In this document: piece by piece, positions 52,925 to 59,274 of the stretch
Layout: each line of letters opens with the position of its first letter
How positions within the stretch are numbered: position 1 is the first letter of the stretch
From: a virus
Reading direction: 5' to 3' (one strand)
Virus record (IMG/VR): IMGVR_UViG_3300021137_000006
Location: 1-64,000 of that record
DNA length: 64,000 nucleotides
Position numbers and translations under genes: made by a program
The notes under the pieces: generated by a model
The model's input: only the letters and a program-made list of their open reading frames with translations
Told to the model about the DNA's origin: nothing
Databases searched by the model: none

Positions 52925-53602
52925 ATGCAAAAATTCAACAGAGCTTCAATAAAAAATGACATCGAAGACGAATTAGCTGACGATGAGCTTGCCCCTCGTC
53001 CTAAGTTTGGGTTCACTCGGACAATTCATGTTAAACATCATAACTTCTATCTCTATTCGGATATCGGACCTCCTGAAAACTACATCGAACTAATTCAAAC
53101 AATTCGAACTGCTGAAGCTACTGATCAAATTTATTTACACCTCAACACTGCCGGTGGTCACCTCGATACTGGCATTGCTATCGTGTCTGCAATTGCAGAA
53201 TGTCAAGGTACGGTTACTACTGTACTCGACTCACAAGCCTGCTCGATGGGCGCAATCTTGTTCCTTGCTGGTCACCAGTATATCGTCCACGATTGTGCAA
53301 TGATGATGTTCCACACGTTCAACGGAGGATTCGTCGGTAAGAGTTCCGATGTTGATAAACAGGTACAAGCGTACAAACGTCAGTACACGATGCTTGTCAA
53401 AAAGACGTGCTCTAAGTTTTTGTCAGCAGACGAAATTAAACGGATCGACAACGGTGAAGAACTGTGGTTCGCATCGGACGTAATTGGTAAACGACTGCGT
53501 GTGCTGCACAAAGAACAAATAGAAGAAACTCACACAAAGCCCCGTAAATCTAAAAAAGGTGTCGCCACTCTAGTAATCGAGGACACACCACCACTTGAAT
53601 AA
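52925..53602 (+). CDS. clpP: ClpP-like serine protease (S14 family)
   Basis: 225 residues with AAGGGAAATT before the ATG. The ClpP fold reads IYLHLNTAGGHLDTGIAI (residues 69-86), nucleophile Ser107 in QACSMGAILFLAG and His130 in MMMFHTFNGGF; the acid is probably in the following helical part. The N-terminal 30 residues are acidic and the C-terminal 35 are extra and charged. Phage ClpP-like proteins are usually head maturation proteases, but this phage already has gp21, so it more likely replaces or alters host ClpP. No Clp ATPase is seen in the window. The stop overlaps the primase start. Confidence 0.9.
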   Translation: MQKFNRASIKNDIEDELADDELAPRPKFGFTRTIHVKHHNFYLYSDIGPPENYIELIQTIRTAEATDQIYLHLNTAGGHLDTGIAIVSAIAECQGTVTTVLDSQACSMGAILFLAGHQYIVHDCAMMMFHTFNGGFVGKSSDVDKQVQAYKRQYTMLVKKTCSKFLSADEIKRIDNGEELWFASDVIGKRLRVLHKEQIEETHTKPRKSKKGVATLVIEDTPPLE

Positions 53603-54594
53603 TGTTCGAAACTGAAACACTTGAAAATGTAATTAAACAGAGCGGGATCTTGGGAACGAGGTCTCCCTCTTCCTCAGGTTGGCACATAGTTAAATGCAAG
53701 ATTTGCAACGACTACAAAGCTCGTGCTGGATTTATATTCGAAAATGGTGCTAGCACCTTTCATTGCTTCAATTGCGGCCACGCTGCTGGACATGCCCCAT
53801 CTTCGCAGAAATTCTCAAAAGGCATGTACGAGGTACTAACTGCGTTTAATGTAGACATTTCTGCAGCAAAAAAATCACTCTTCGCCTCGTTTGGTGCACA
53901 AGAAGACACAACGGAAGAAGCGATTCACCGTGAGCAATATCGTCAGCCTCCTCCAATCGAAGTCCCTTCAGAATTCGAATTCCTTAATGTTACTAATCCA
54001 ACCCATGCAGAAGCTATCCGATACACCGAAACCCGGTTCGTAGACTATGCAAAATACGGGTTGATGATATCGACAACAACTAACTCCAGAAACAAGTGGT
54101 ACAAGCGGATCATCGTCCCTATGTACAATCGTTCTAACCAAGTAATCTACTACCAGGGACGAACCTACGACAATCATGCCAAGCGTTGGGACAGTCCATC
54201 TGACCCAAAGGCGAATGTGTTATTTGGTTACCACAATCTTGATGATTACTCCAAAGACTACATCATAATCTGCGAAGGTCCGTTTGACATGATGAGTATT
54301 GACGGTGTAGCAATATTAGGAAGTGAGTTCTCCCCATATCAGATTCGAGTACTTACGGTGAGTAGTAAGAAGAAGATCGTCGTTCCGCAGCGAGATAAGC
54401 GGGGATACGCTCTTGCGTTACAAGCTCTTGAGCAAAACTACTCACTCAGTTTCCCAGATATTGGTGGTGCACAAGATATAAATGATGCGATCGTTAAGTA
54501 CGGAAGACTGTACACTGAGCAGCAAATAGTTGCCAAAATGACATCTTCTAAATACGAAGCGCAACTGAAGCTCGGCATGTGGTGTTCCACATAA
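53602..54594 (+). CDS. 61: DNA primase with zinc ribbon and TOPRIM domain
   Basis: 330 residues. The N-terminal zinc ribbon uses Cys32, Cys35, Cys55 and Cys58 (KCKIC, HCFNCGHAAG). The catalytic core contains KRIIVPMYNRSNQVIYYQGR and then the TOPRIM block YIIICEGPFDMMS with its Glu near 230. A C-terminal DIGGAQDINDAIVKYG segment completes it. It makes RNA primers for lagging-strand synthesis, equivalent to T4 gp61. No helicase gene is in the window. The gene overlaps the ClpP stop by one base, so the two are co-translated. Confidence 0.85.
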   Translation: MFETETLENVIKQSGILGTRSPSSSGWHIVKCKICNDYKARAGFIFENGASTFHCFNCGHAAGHAPSSQKFSKGMYEVLTAFNVDISAAKKSLFASFGAQEDTTEEAIHREQYRQPPPIEVPSEFEFLNVTNPTHAEAIRYTETRFVDYAKYGLMISTTTNSRNKWYKRIIVPMYNRSNQVIYYQGRTYDNHAKRWDSPSDPKANVLFGYHNLDDYSKDYIIICEGPFDMMSIDGVAILGSEFSPYQIRVLTVSSKKKIVVPQRDKRGYALALQALEQNYSLSFPDIGGAQDINDAIVKYGRLYTEQQIVAKMTSSKYEAQLKLGMWCST

Positions 54595-54615
54595 CTTTAC
54601 TATAACCTCACCTAT

Positions 54616-55212
54616 ATGATCACTTTCCCAAAATACCAACCAATCGCCAACGTCGTACTATCTGTGGATCTCAACAACGCAGCTACCCAGAATTCTACCG
54701 ATCTGCTACCGACGATTGGATACATCGGATTTGCTGAACCCCAAGGGGCAAAGGCAGTAATTGAGATCGATAGCCAAGGTAAAATTCTTGGTACCAATTC
54801 AAAAGCAGCGACAAAGTGGGCAAACGCCAACACCAGGTCGTTACTCTTAATTCACTCTAACCTTGTCGCAGCGCACGGCCTCCTGCCGGACAATATGACA
54901 CTAACCCTGGTTGGTTATATTTTTACAGGTTCGCTCACGCTGATCGACGCCCAGCTCGCCATAGACGGTAAACATAGTGTGTACTGGTTATCAGTCAAAG
55001 TACTCAATGAGTTGGTCGTGCGGGTGAGTAAAGTGCAAACTGCATTTGCTGACAACGCACTGTTCACTGAAATCAATTTCAACCAACCTGAATTGTTCGT
55101 CGAAGCAGCCACTCAAGCTGCAGACGGCGTGCCAATGTTGTGGCAAATCAGTCCCCACACTGAATTTGCAATCGCTCCTGTGCTACGTGACCCGTACCGC
55201 ATTGCTTTGTAA
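54616..55212 (+). CDS. unknown beta-rich protein, possible tail-tip associated
   Basis: 198 residues, 21 bases after the primase stop. It is beta-rich and hydrophobic (ANVVLSVDLNNAATQNSTDLLPTIGYIGF, TLTLVGYIFTGSLTLIDAQL). No family is recognised. The PAAR gene starts 2 bases after its stop, which suggests a shared late role at the tail tip. There is no late motif directly before it. Confidence 0.5.
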   Translation: MITFPKYQPIANVVLSVDLNNAATQNSTDLLPTIGYIGFAEPQGAKAVIEIDSQGKILGTNSKAATKWANANTRSLLLIHSNLVAAHGLLPDNMTLTLVGYIFTGSLTLIDAQLAIDGKHSVYWLSVKVLNELVVRVSKVQTAFADNALFTEINFNQPELFVEAATQAADGVPMLWQISPHTEFAIAPVLRDPYRIAL

Positions 55213-55214
55213 TC

Positions 55215-55379
55215 ATGCCAGCAGTTGCACGAAAGGGTGATCCGGATTCAAATGGAGACTCGATTACACAGGGCTCTCCATCTGTTTTTGCAAACGGCCA
55301 ACCTGTTGCACGAAAGGGTGATCCGGATTCAAATGGAGACTCGATTACACAGGGCTCTCCATCTGTTTTTGCAAACTAG
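55215..55379 (+). CDS. short PAAR-motif protein, T4 gp5.4-like, internally duplicated
   Basis: 54 residues: MPAVARKGDPDSNGDSITQG followed by SPSVFANGQPVARKGDP and a repeat of the same phrase. PAVARKGD and GSPSVFANG are PAAR signatures; in T4 the PAAR protein (97 residues) caps the central spike. Here the protein consists of two copies of a 24-residue unit made by a perfect 72-base DNA repeat. It has no Cys or His for the zinc site found in PAAR tips, so it may be a shortened form. Confidence 0.7.
   Translation: MPAVARKGDPDSNGDSITQGSPSVFANGQPVARKGDPDSNGDSITQGSPSVFAN
55224..55376 (+). repeat. perfect 72-base tandem repeat within the PAAR gene
   Basis: 55224-55295 and 55305-55376 are identical, with a period of 81 bases (27 codons). 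Confidence 0.95.
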
Positions 55380-55391
55380 CAAAACAACCTG

Positions 55392-55420
55392 TTGACCCAC
55401 TTTGTGAAATGTGTTACATT
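55392..55420 (+). promoter_or_regulatory. sigma70-type promoter, copy 1
   Basis: TTGACC (55392-55397) and TACATT (55415-55420), 17 bases apart. Confidence 0.65.
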
Positions 55421-55470
55421 AGACAAATCGGGTAGCAGAAAAAGTTAAAAAGAAATTTTGAAACAACCTG

Positions 55471-55499
55471 TTGACCCACTTTGTGAAATGTGTTACATT
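55471..55499 (+). promoter_or_regulatory. sigma70-type promoter, copy 2
   Basis: TTGACC (55471-55476) and TACATT (55494-55499), 17 bases apart, in the second repeat copy. Confidence 0.65.
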
Positions 55500-55536
55500 A
55501 GACAAATCGGTTAGCAGAAAAAGTTAAAAAGATCTG

Positions 55537-55565
55537 TTGACCCAAAAAGTTTTTTGATTTATAGT
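55537..55565 (+). promoter_or_regulatory. sigma70-type promoter, copy 3
   Basis: TTGACC (55537-55542) and TATAGT (55560-55565), 17 bases apart. It shares only CTGTTGACCCA with the other two, so it is an older or independent site. It faces the tRNA block. Confidence 0.7.
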
Positions 55566-55616
55566 TAGCCTTTTGGCATTGAGCCATATATACTCTTACA
55601 GTAGAAAGTTTTTGAA

Positions 55617-55721
55617 ATGTCTTCGTCCTTCGTGATTATTAGCAAACATACAATGAGTGAGCGCTTTAGCGATCGTTCGGATACTATGTGCGCCCTTGTT
55701 CAAGAAGGATGGGATGATTAA
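55617..55721 (+). CDS. possible 34-residue peptide
   Basis: ATG to TAA between the triple promoter and a terminator: MSSSFVIISKHTMSERFSDR followed by SDTMCALVQEGWDD. There is no clear ribosome binding site. It is the only open frame in this leader and could be a leader peptide or a short regulatory protein; weakly supported. Confidence 0.35.
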   Translation: MSSSFVIISKHTMSERFSDRSDTMCALVQEGWDD

Positions 55722-55747
55722 AGAATCGTTCTAACCGGATAAGAAAC

Positions 55748-55773
55748 AAGGGCTCCAAATAGGGGCCCTTTTT
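55748..55773 (+). terminator. rho-independent terminator before the tRNA block
   Basis: AAGGGCTCC pairs with GGGGCCCTT (one G-T pair) across AAATA, then TTT. It lies between the triple promoter and the first tRNA, so read-through or antitermination would be needed to express the tRNAs from those promoters. Confidence 0.75.
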
Positions 55774-55834
55774 ATTGCCTAATCGATCGAGGTTGGTGCA
55801 AGTAAGATCATTAAAAATTTGCGTGTGTTTTTAT

Positions 55835-55910
55835 CCCTGTGTAGCTTAATGGCTAGAGCAATCGGCTTTTACCCGATCAGGTGTCCGTTCGACTCGGATC
55901 ACAGGGACCA
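55835..55910 (+). tRNA. tRNA-Lys(TTT)
   Basis: Acceptor CCCTGTG/CACAGGG, anticodon stem ATCGG/CCGAT, loop CTTTTAC, T-loop TTCGACT, encoded CCA. Confidence 0.9.
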
Positions 55911-55925
55911 AAACTTATTCAATAG

Positions 55926-56138
55926 CTGTGTCCTAATTGTCACAGTATCACGGATACTTGGCGCGGTCGAAACAAACCCGCCAATAATGGAAAAAACGTT
56001 GTACAGGATAAAACGTTGTTGCAGCACTTACAAGACGCTCCTAACATCCGTCAAGGATTACTAAGAGCCGGATTAGCAGCAAAAGGCGCTAACTACGAAA
56101 GAGCGAAACAGTTATTGAATAAGAATTTGGGAGCGTAG
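55926..56138 (+). pseudogene. C-terminal remnant of an HNH endonuclease
   Basis: Seventy open codons directly after a TAG, reading LCPNCHSITDTWRGRNKPAN and then a helical tail (RQGLLRAGLAAKGANYERAK). LCPNCHS is the last HNH motif, nearly identical to LLCPNCHSLT in the intact gene at 60872. The N-terminal zinc and HN parts are missing and no start is available. It lies between tRNA-Lys(TTT) and tRNA-Lys(CTT), and its stop falls inside the second tRNA, the same arrangement as the intact HNH genes of this block. Confidence 0.75.
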
Positions 56139-56206
56139 CTCAACTGGCTAGCAGCAATCGGCTCTTACCCGATAGGTTCTGGGTTCAAATCCCAGTGCTC
56201 CCACCA
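56129..56206 (+). tRNA. tRNA-Lys(CTT)
   Basis: Acceptor GGGAGCG/TGCTCCC, anticodon stem ATCGG/CCGAT as in the first tRNA-Lys, loop CTCTTAC, T-loop TTCAAAT, encoded CCA. Confidence 0.9.
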
Positions 56207-56215
56207 CAACATTAT

Positions 56216-56290
56216 GCCCGGACAGCTCATCGGTAGAGCACTCGACTGATAATCGAGCGGTGATTGGTTCGATTCCAATTCCGGGCACCA
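56216..56290 (+). tRNA. tRNA-Ile(GAT)
   Basis: Acceptor GCCCGGA/TCCGGGC, anticodon stem CTCGA/TCGAG, loop CTGATAA, T-arm ATTGG/CCAAT with TTCGATT, encoded CCA. Confidence 0.9.
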
Positions 56291-56295
56291 ATTTT

Positions 56296-56370
56296 AGCCG
56301 CGTAACTCAGAGGCAGAGTAATCCCTTGATAAGGGATAAGTCGACATTTCGAAATTGTCCGTGGCTACCA
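56296..56370 (+). tRNA. tRNA-Ile(GAT), second, atypical
   Basis: Acceptor AGCCGCG/CGTGGCT, D-stem ACTC/GAGT, anticodon stem ATCCC/GGGAT, loop TTGATAA, encoded CCA. The T-stem GACAT/TTGTC ends in a T-T mismatch beside the loop TTCGAAA. The tRNA at 61595 has the same D-arm and the same T-arm feature. Confidence 0.7.
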
Positions 56371-56377
56371 GAAATAT

Positions 56378-56455
56378 ATCACTGTCGTCTAATTGGAATA
56401 GGACACTAGACTTTCAATCTAGCAAATGCGGATTCGACTTCCGTCAGTGATACCA
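56378..56455 (+). tRNA. tRNA-Glu(TTC)
   Basis: Acceptor ATCACTG/CAGTGAT, anticodon stem CTAGA/TCTAG, loop CTTTCAA, T-loop TTCGACT, encoded CCA. Confidence 0.9.
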
Positions 56456-56492
56456 TACTTTGTGATCGTCTATTGGTTAGGAGTTCTAACTC

Positions 56493-56499
56493 ATAAATA
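56493..56499 (+). promoter_or_regulatory. late promoter ATAAATA
   Basis: 18 bases before the endonuclease start at 56518. The bases before it (56461-56492) look like the 5' part of a tRNA without a matching 3' half. Confidence 0.5.
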
Positions 56500-56517
56500 G
56501 ACATAGGAGGACTTTTT

Positions 56518-57198
56518 ATGTCTATGGGTGGTTATCGAGAAGGCTCTGGTAGGAGCAAAACAGGGTACTACAATGGAATCTATTGTGGTAGCACTTACGA
56601 GTTGTGTTGGGTGATATATTCTATAGATCACGGAATTAACTTTACCCGATTTCCGGGATTATTGGAAGCTAATGGTGTCCGGTATTATCCAGATTTCCTA
56701 CTAGGTGACGGTAAGACTATCGTCGAGACGAAAGGGTATGAAGCCCAATTAGCAGTGGATAAGAAAACGGCTGTAGCAATTTCTCATGGGTATGTTGTGC
56801 AAGTTCTCCGTAAGGATGATCTAAAATACGCTTTCGATTATGTATCTGAAAAGTATGGCACCAAGCGATACCACACTTTGTATGATGGATACGCACCGAC
56901 GTATGACTATATTTGTGATTGTTGTGGACAGCCATTTCGAGTCGATTCTAAAAAGAAAACAGAACGAAAATTCTGCAATAGAGTATGTGCGGGTAAATTC
57001 CGAAAACAACTAATCCTGCAACAAGATGACTGGAGAGACCGAATTTCAGCATCCTTAACGGGACGGAAGGTTAAGCCGTATCAAAGAAAATATAAACAAA
57101 AGTGGATTACTGACGGTAAACTTAATACGAAGATTCAGTTTGATCTTTGTATACCGGATGGATTTCACCAAGGGCGAACAAATTCTGTGCAGGACTAA
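56518..57198 (+). CDS. PD-(D/E)XK-type homing endonuclease candidate with zinc finger
   Basis: 226 residues with a perfect AGGAGG 7 bases before the ATG. The nuclease core is YELCWVIYSIDHGINFTRFPG (Glu near residue 28), VRYYPDFLL with Asp near 60 and TIVETKGYE with Glu and Lys near 69-71, as in the TnsA/gp4 style. The C-terminal part has a zinc finger, CDCCGQPF followed by KKKTERKFCNRVCAGKF, which usually serves DNA binding in such proteins. It separates two tRNA-Glu genes, so it probably moves within the tRNA block. Confidence 0.75.
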   Translation: MSMGGYREGSGRSKTGYYNGIYCGSTYELCWVIYSIDHGINFTRFPGLLEANGVRYYPDFLLGDGKTIVETKGYEAQLAVDKKTAVAISHGYVVQVLRKDDLKYAFDYVSEKYGTKRYHTLYDGYAPTYDYICDCCGQPFRVDSKKKTERKFCNRVCAGKFRKQLILQQDDWRDRISASLTGRKVKPYQRKYKQKWITDGKLNTKIQFDLCIPDGFHQGRTNSVQD

Positions 57199-57220
57199 AC
57201 TCCTCAGCAGTGCCATTTAT

Positions 57221-57295
57221 ATCACGTTGGACTTCTAGTGAGGTCATCTGCCTTTCACGCAGACCAGACGAGAGCGTAACTCGTACGTGATGCCA
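57221..57295 (+). tRNA. tRNA-Glu(TTC), second, with non-canonical T-loop
   Basis: Acceptor ATCACGT/ACGTGAT, D-stem GAC/GTC, anticodon stem TCTGC/GCAGA, loop CTTTCAC, T-stem ACGAG/CTCGT. The T-loop is AGCGTAA instead of TTCRANY. Encoded GCCA end. Confidence 0.75.
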
Positions 57296-57379
57296 TTTAC
57301 CGCCCATCCTGTGAAGGACCGGCTTCGTGATGACTCGTTTATTGACCGAGGGATACCAAATAGTCAATAAGAATTTTAT

Positions 57380-57457
57380 GGCCTATGAGTCTGCTTGGTG
57401 TGGACGCTACCCTGTCACGGTAGAGATAGATCGGTTCAAATCCGATATAGGTCGCCA
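57380..57457 (+). tRNA. tRNA-Asp(GTC)
   Basis: Acceptor GGCCTAT/ATAGGTC, anticodon stem CTACC/GGTAG, loop CTGTCAC, T-arm ATCGG/CCGAT with TTCAAAT, encoded CCA. Confidence 0.9.
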
Positions 57458-57477
57458 ATTATGTTCGGGATCGAATC

Positions 57478-57484
57478 ATAAATA
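57478..57484 (+). promoter_or_regulatory. late promoter ATAAATA
   Basis: 23 bases before the HNH start at 57508. Confidence 0.5.
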
Positions 57485-57507
57485 TGTTCGATCACATGGA
57501 GTAGTGT

Positions 57508-57921
57508 ATGAAGAAAGTATGTTCTAAATGCCAGCAAGAAAAAGAGCTGTCGGAGTTTAGAAAAGACAAATCCCGCAAGGATGGGGTAATGTCAAGCTGC
57601 AAACAATGCACTAGACAGTTTTACAAAAGCCAGTATGTGACAAAGTACGGCGACAAATATGCGACTGCAAACAGAAAGCGTAGAGCTAATCAAGCAGCCA
57701 TGTTGTACGAATATAAGAGTAAGCAGAAGTGCTTATTTTGTGACGAGCGAGAGCCAGTCTGCTTAGAGTTCCATCACACCGATCCGTCAATCAAAGATTT
57801 TGGAGTCGGTTCGAGCGTGGGACGCAACTGGGAAAAGATCCTCGCAGAGATTGAAAAATGTGTGTGCCTGTGCAGCAATTGTCACAAAAAGGTACATGCA
57901 GGTTTATTAATTATACAGTAG
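57508..57921 (+). CDS. HNH endonuclease with zinc ribbon
   Basis: 137 residues. The N-terminal treble-clef-like part is CSKCQQEKELSEFRKDK then SSCKQC. The HNH core is CLFCDEREPVCLEFHHTDPS followed by CLCSNCHKKVHAGL, with the catalytic His pair in FHHTD. This compact type is common as a freestanding homing endonuclease in phages. The stop codon (TAG, 57919-57921) lies inside the acceptor stem of the following tRNA-Asp, so gene and tRNA overlap. Confidence 0.88.
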   Translation: MKKVCSKCQQEKELSEFRKDKSRKDGVMSSCKQCTRQFYKSQYVTKYGDKYATANRKRRANQAAMLYEYKSKQKCLFCDEREPVCLEFHHTDPSIKDFGVGSSVGRNWEKILAEIEKCVCLCSNCHKKVHAGLLIIQ

Positions 57922-57990
57922 TAGCATAGCGGCTAATGCACCTCCCTGTCTAGGAGACTACCGCGGGTTCGAGTCCCGTCTACTGTGCCA
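57915..57990 (+). tRNA. tRNA-Asp(GTC), second
   Basis: Acceptor ACAGTAG/CTACTGT, D-stem GCA/TGC, anticodon stem CCTCC/GGAGA (one mismatch), loop CTGTCTA, T-arm GCGGG/CCCGT with TTCGAGT, encoded GCCA. Its first seven bases overlap the HNH gene end. Confidence 0.85.
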
Positions 57991-57994
57991 AATA

Positions 57995-58067
57995 TGGGTA
58001 GCTTAGCATAATGTAAATGCGCTCACGTTGAGTGAGAGATATTGAGCCATCTCAATAGACGCCCCCA
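57995..58067 (+). ncRNA. degenerate tRNA-like sequence, possibly Gln(TTG)-like
   Basis: Begins GGGTAGCTTAGC like a tRNA 5' part and ends in CCA, with a hairpin ATTGAG/CTCAAT in the T-arm position. The acceptor pairs over only four bases and the would-be anticodon loop CGTTGAG lacks T33. Probably a decaying tRNA. Confidence 0.3.
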
Positions 58068-58073
58068 AGTTTA

Positions 58074-58133
58074 AGGATACGAACAGCAAATCTAAACAAT
58101 TTGACCTTTTAATTCAAACCTAAAGTGTATCCT
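58074..58133 (+). ncRNA. 60-base structured element resembling a D-arm-less tRNA
   Basis: The ends AGGATAC/GTATCCT pair over 7 bp. Inside, CAAAT/ATTTG encloses a 7-base loop CTAAACA, followed by TTCAAAC in a weak stem TTTA/TAAA. There is no D-arm. It could be a tRNA relic, a processing signal or chance; the stretch 58068-58143 contains no gene. Confidence 0.25.
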
Positions 58134-58143
58134 GTCTTATTTT

Positions 58144-58219
58144 CCACTTCTAGCTGACAAAGTATTAGCGCTGGGCTGAAAATCCAGAGATCCTGGGGCG
58201 GTACCAGGGGAGTGGGCCA
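58144..58219 (+). tRNA. tRNA-Phe(GAA), non-canonical T-loop
   Basis: Acceptor CCACTTC/GGAGTGG, D-stem GCT/AGC, anticodon stem CTGGG/TCCAG, loop CTGAAAA, T-stem CCTGG/CCAGG. The T-loop is GGCGGTA. Encoded GCCA. Confidence 0.75.
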
Positions 58220-58226
58220 ATTTTAT

Positions 58227-58302
58227 GCAGCCATAGCTCAGTTAGGAGAGCACCGGATTGAAACCCCGGGTGTCGCTGGGGCGGATCCAGCTGGTTGCAC
58301 CA
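58227..58302 (+). tRNA. tRNA-Phe(GAA), second, non-canonical T-loop
   Basis: Acceptor GCAGCCA/TGGTTGC, D-stem GCTC/GAGC, anticodon stem CCGGA/CCCGG, loop TTGAAAC, T-stem GCTGG/CCAGC. The T-loop is GGCGGAT. Encoded CCA. Confidence 0.75.
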
Positions 58303-58305
58303 TTT

Positions 58306-58313
58306 TATAAATA
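58306..58313 (+). promoter_or_regulatory. late promoter, perfect TATAAATA
   Basis: 20 bases before the exported protein at 58334. Confidence 0.7.
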
Positions 58314-58333
58314 TACTACCTCAGGAGAGTATT

Positions 58334-58657
58334 ATGAAGAAGATTCTTGTAAGTTTACTATTAGCTGTCGCAGCAAGTTCCGCATTTGCTGATCGTTGTT
58401 GCTACCGAGGTGGTTGGGGTCATGGAGGCGGCTGGATCGGTCCAGTACTCAGTGGTGTCATCGGGTATGAAATTGGACAAAGTCAGCGTCAGACGGTACT
58501 CGTGCAACAACAACCTGCGTATGTACAACCTGTGTATGTACAACCTGCTCCGATCATTATCACAGATCCCAACCAAGTTGTAATCAACGGCAAGCTGTAC
58601 CGCAAGCAATTGATGAATATCGATGGCGTAGTGCAGGAAGTGCTCGTAGCACAATAA
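58334..58657 (+). CDS. small exported Gly/Val/Gln-rich protein
   Basis: 107 residues with CAGGAGAGT before the ATG. A clear signal peptide (KKILVSLLLAVAASSAFA, cut after about residue 19) is followed by DRCCYRGGWGHGGGW, a hydrophobic GPVLSGVIGYEIG like a glycine-zipper segment, repeats of VYVQPA, and a C-terminal VINGKLYRKQLMNIDGVVQEVLV. It resembles bacterial periplasmic or outer-membrane small proteins, so it was probably picked up from a host. A late gene in a tRNA block acting in the envelope could affect lysis or superinfection; this is not shown. Confidence 0.65.
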   Translation: MKKILVSLLLAVAASSAFADRCCYRGGWGHGGGWIGPVLSGVIGYEIGQSQRQTVLVQQQPAYVQPVYVQPAPIIITDPNQVVINGKLYRKQLMNIDGVVQEVLVAQ

Positions 58658-58663
58658 CCACAT

Positions 58664-58737
58664 GGTTCGTTAGCTCAATGGTAGAGCACTGCTTTGACTC
58701 GGCAGACACAAAGGTTCGATTCCTTTACGATCCACCA
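58664..58737 (+). tRNA. tRNA-Val(GAC)
   Basis: Acceptor GGTTCGT/ACGATCC (one T-T mismatch), D-stem GCTC/GAGC, anticodon stem CTGCT/GGCAG, loop TTGACTC, T-arm AAAGG/CCTTT with TTCGATT, encoded CCA. The anticodon depends on the stem register, but this is the only register with a paired stem. Confidence 0.75.
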
Positions 58738-58744
58738 AACAAAT

Positions 58745-58832
58745 GGAAGGTTAATCTCACTGGGTGAGACACTGCTTCGAACGCAGTCGGACTCCGCAAG
58801 GGGTTAGAGTTCGATCCTCTATCCTTCCTCCA
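58745..58832 (+). tRNA. tRNA-Ser(CGA)
   Basis: Class II with a variable arm ACTCC/GGGGT. Acceptor GGAAGG/CCTTCC, anticodon stem ACTGC/GCAGT, loop TTCGAAC, T-arm TAGAG/CTCTA with TTCGATC, encoded CCA. Confidence 0.88.
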
Positions 58833-58853
58833 ATTTTTACAAAGCATAGAGGT

Positions 58854-58924
58854 GTGACGTTAGTGTAGCGGCAGCACCCCAGATTGTGATTCTGTTAGTA
58901 CGGGTTCGACCCCCGTACGTCACC
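58854..58924 (+). tRNA. tRNA-His(GTG)
   Basis: Acceptor GTGACGT/ACGTCAC, discriminator C, loop TTGTGAT, T-arm ACGGG/CCCGT with TTCGACC. The CCA is not encoded (CCT follows). Confidence 0.85.
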
Positions 58925-58945
58925 CCTGTGTGCTTTGTAACGTTC

Positions 58946-59022
58946 GGTGCGGTAGTATTATTAGCAATACGCGGTCCTCATAAGGCTGAATGAAGGGAGT
59001 GCAAATCTCCCCCGCACCACCA
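58946..59022 (+). tRNA. tRNA-Met(CAT) or Ile-type CAT
   Basis: Acceptor GGTGCGG/CCGCACC, anticodon stem CGGTC/GGCTG, loop CTCATAA, T-arm GGGAG/CTCCC with TGCAAAT, encoded CCA. Whether it is Met or a lysidine-modified Ile tRNA cannot be told from the sequence. Confidence 0.85.
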
Positions 59023-59028
59023 AATCTG

Positions 59029-59057
59029 TTGACCTTTTTGGAAATAGGGTAGATAAT
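59029..59057 (+). promoter_or_regulatory. sigma70-type promoter TTGACC-N17-GATAAT
   Basis: The same CTGTTGACC core as the three promoters at 55.4 kb; 28 bases before the small gene at 59086. Confidence 0.7.
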
Positions 59058-59085
59058 TACCGTATTGACAAACAAAGGACACAAA

Positions 59086-59274
59086 ATGAAGATCACAATC
59101 CACACTTGCCCTTACAAAGGTTTCCGCCACATCACCGTTGGTGGAGATAGTTCATCTTACACTGCTAACCTGTACGGAAAGTGCTGGAGCGTGTTTTACA
59201 AGGGACAGTTGATTGGTGCTACTCCGAAAGTGCGTCGGATTGAATTCATCATTGCTGAAAGTTTGAAGCCGTGA
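59086..59274 (+). CDS. 62-residue protein, unknown
   Basis: ATG at 59086 with AAAGGACAC 5 bases upstream; the earlier frame start (59065) is not needed. KITIHTCPYKGFRHITVGGD and YGKCWSVFYKGQLIGATPK suggest a small beta-sheet protein. No family is recognised. It is served by the sigma70-type promoter and so probably made early. Confidence 0.6.
   Translation: MKITIHTCPYKGFRHITVGGDSSSYTANLYGKCWSVFYKGQLIGATPKVRRIEFIIAESLKP

Larger units (their letters stand above)
55382..55532 (+). repeat. 72-base tandem repeat carrying a promoter
   Basis: 55382-55453 and 55461-55532 differ by one base (G/T); period 79. Each copy contains a full TTGACC-N17-TACATT promoter. Confidence 0.95.

Noticed and set aside
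56461-56492. Half tRNA before the endonuclease at 56518 as evidence of insertion into a tRNA
   Set aside because: The sequence resembles a tRNA-Glu 5' half, but no matching 3' half is found downstream of the endonuclease; the next tRNA-Glu (57221) is complete by itself.
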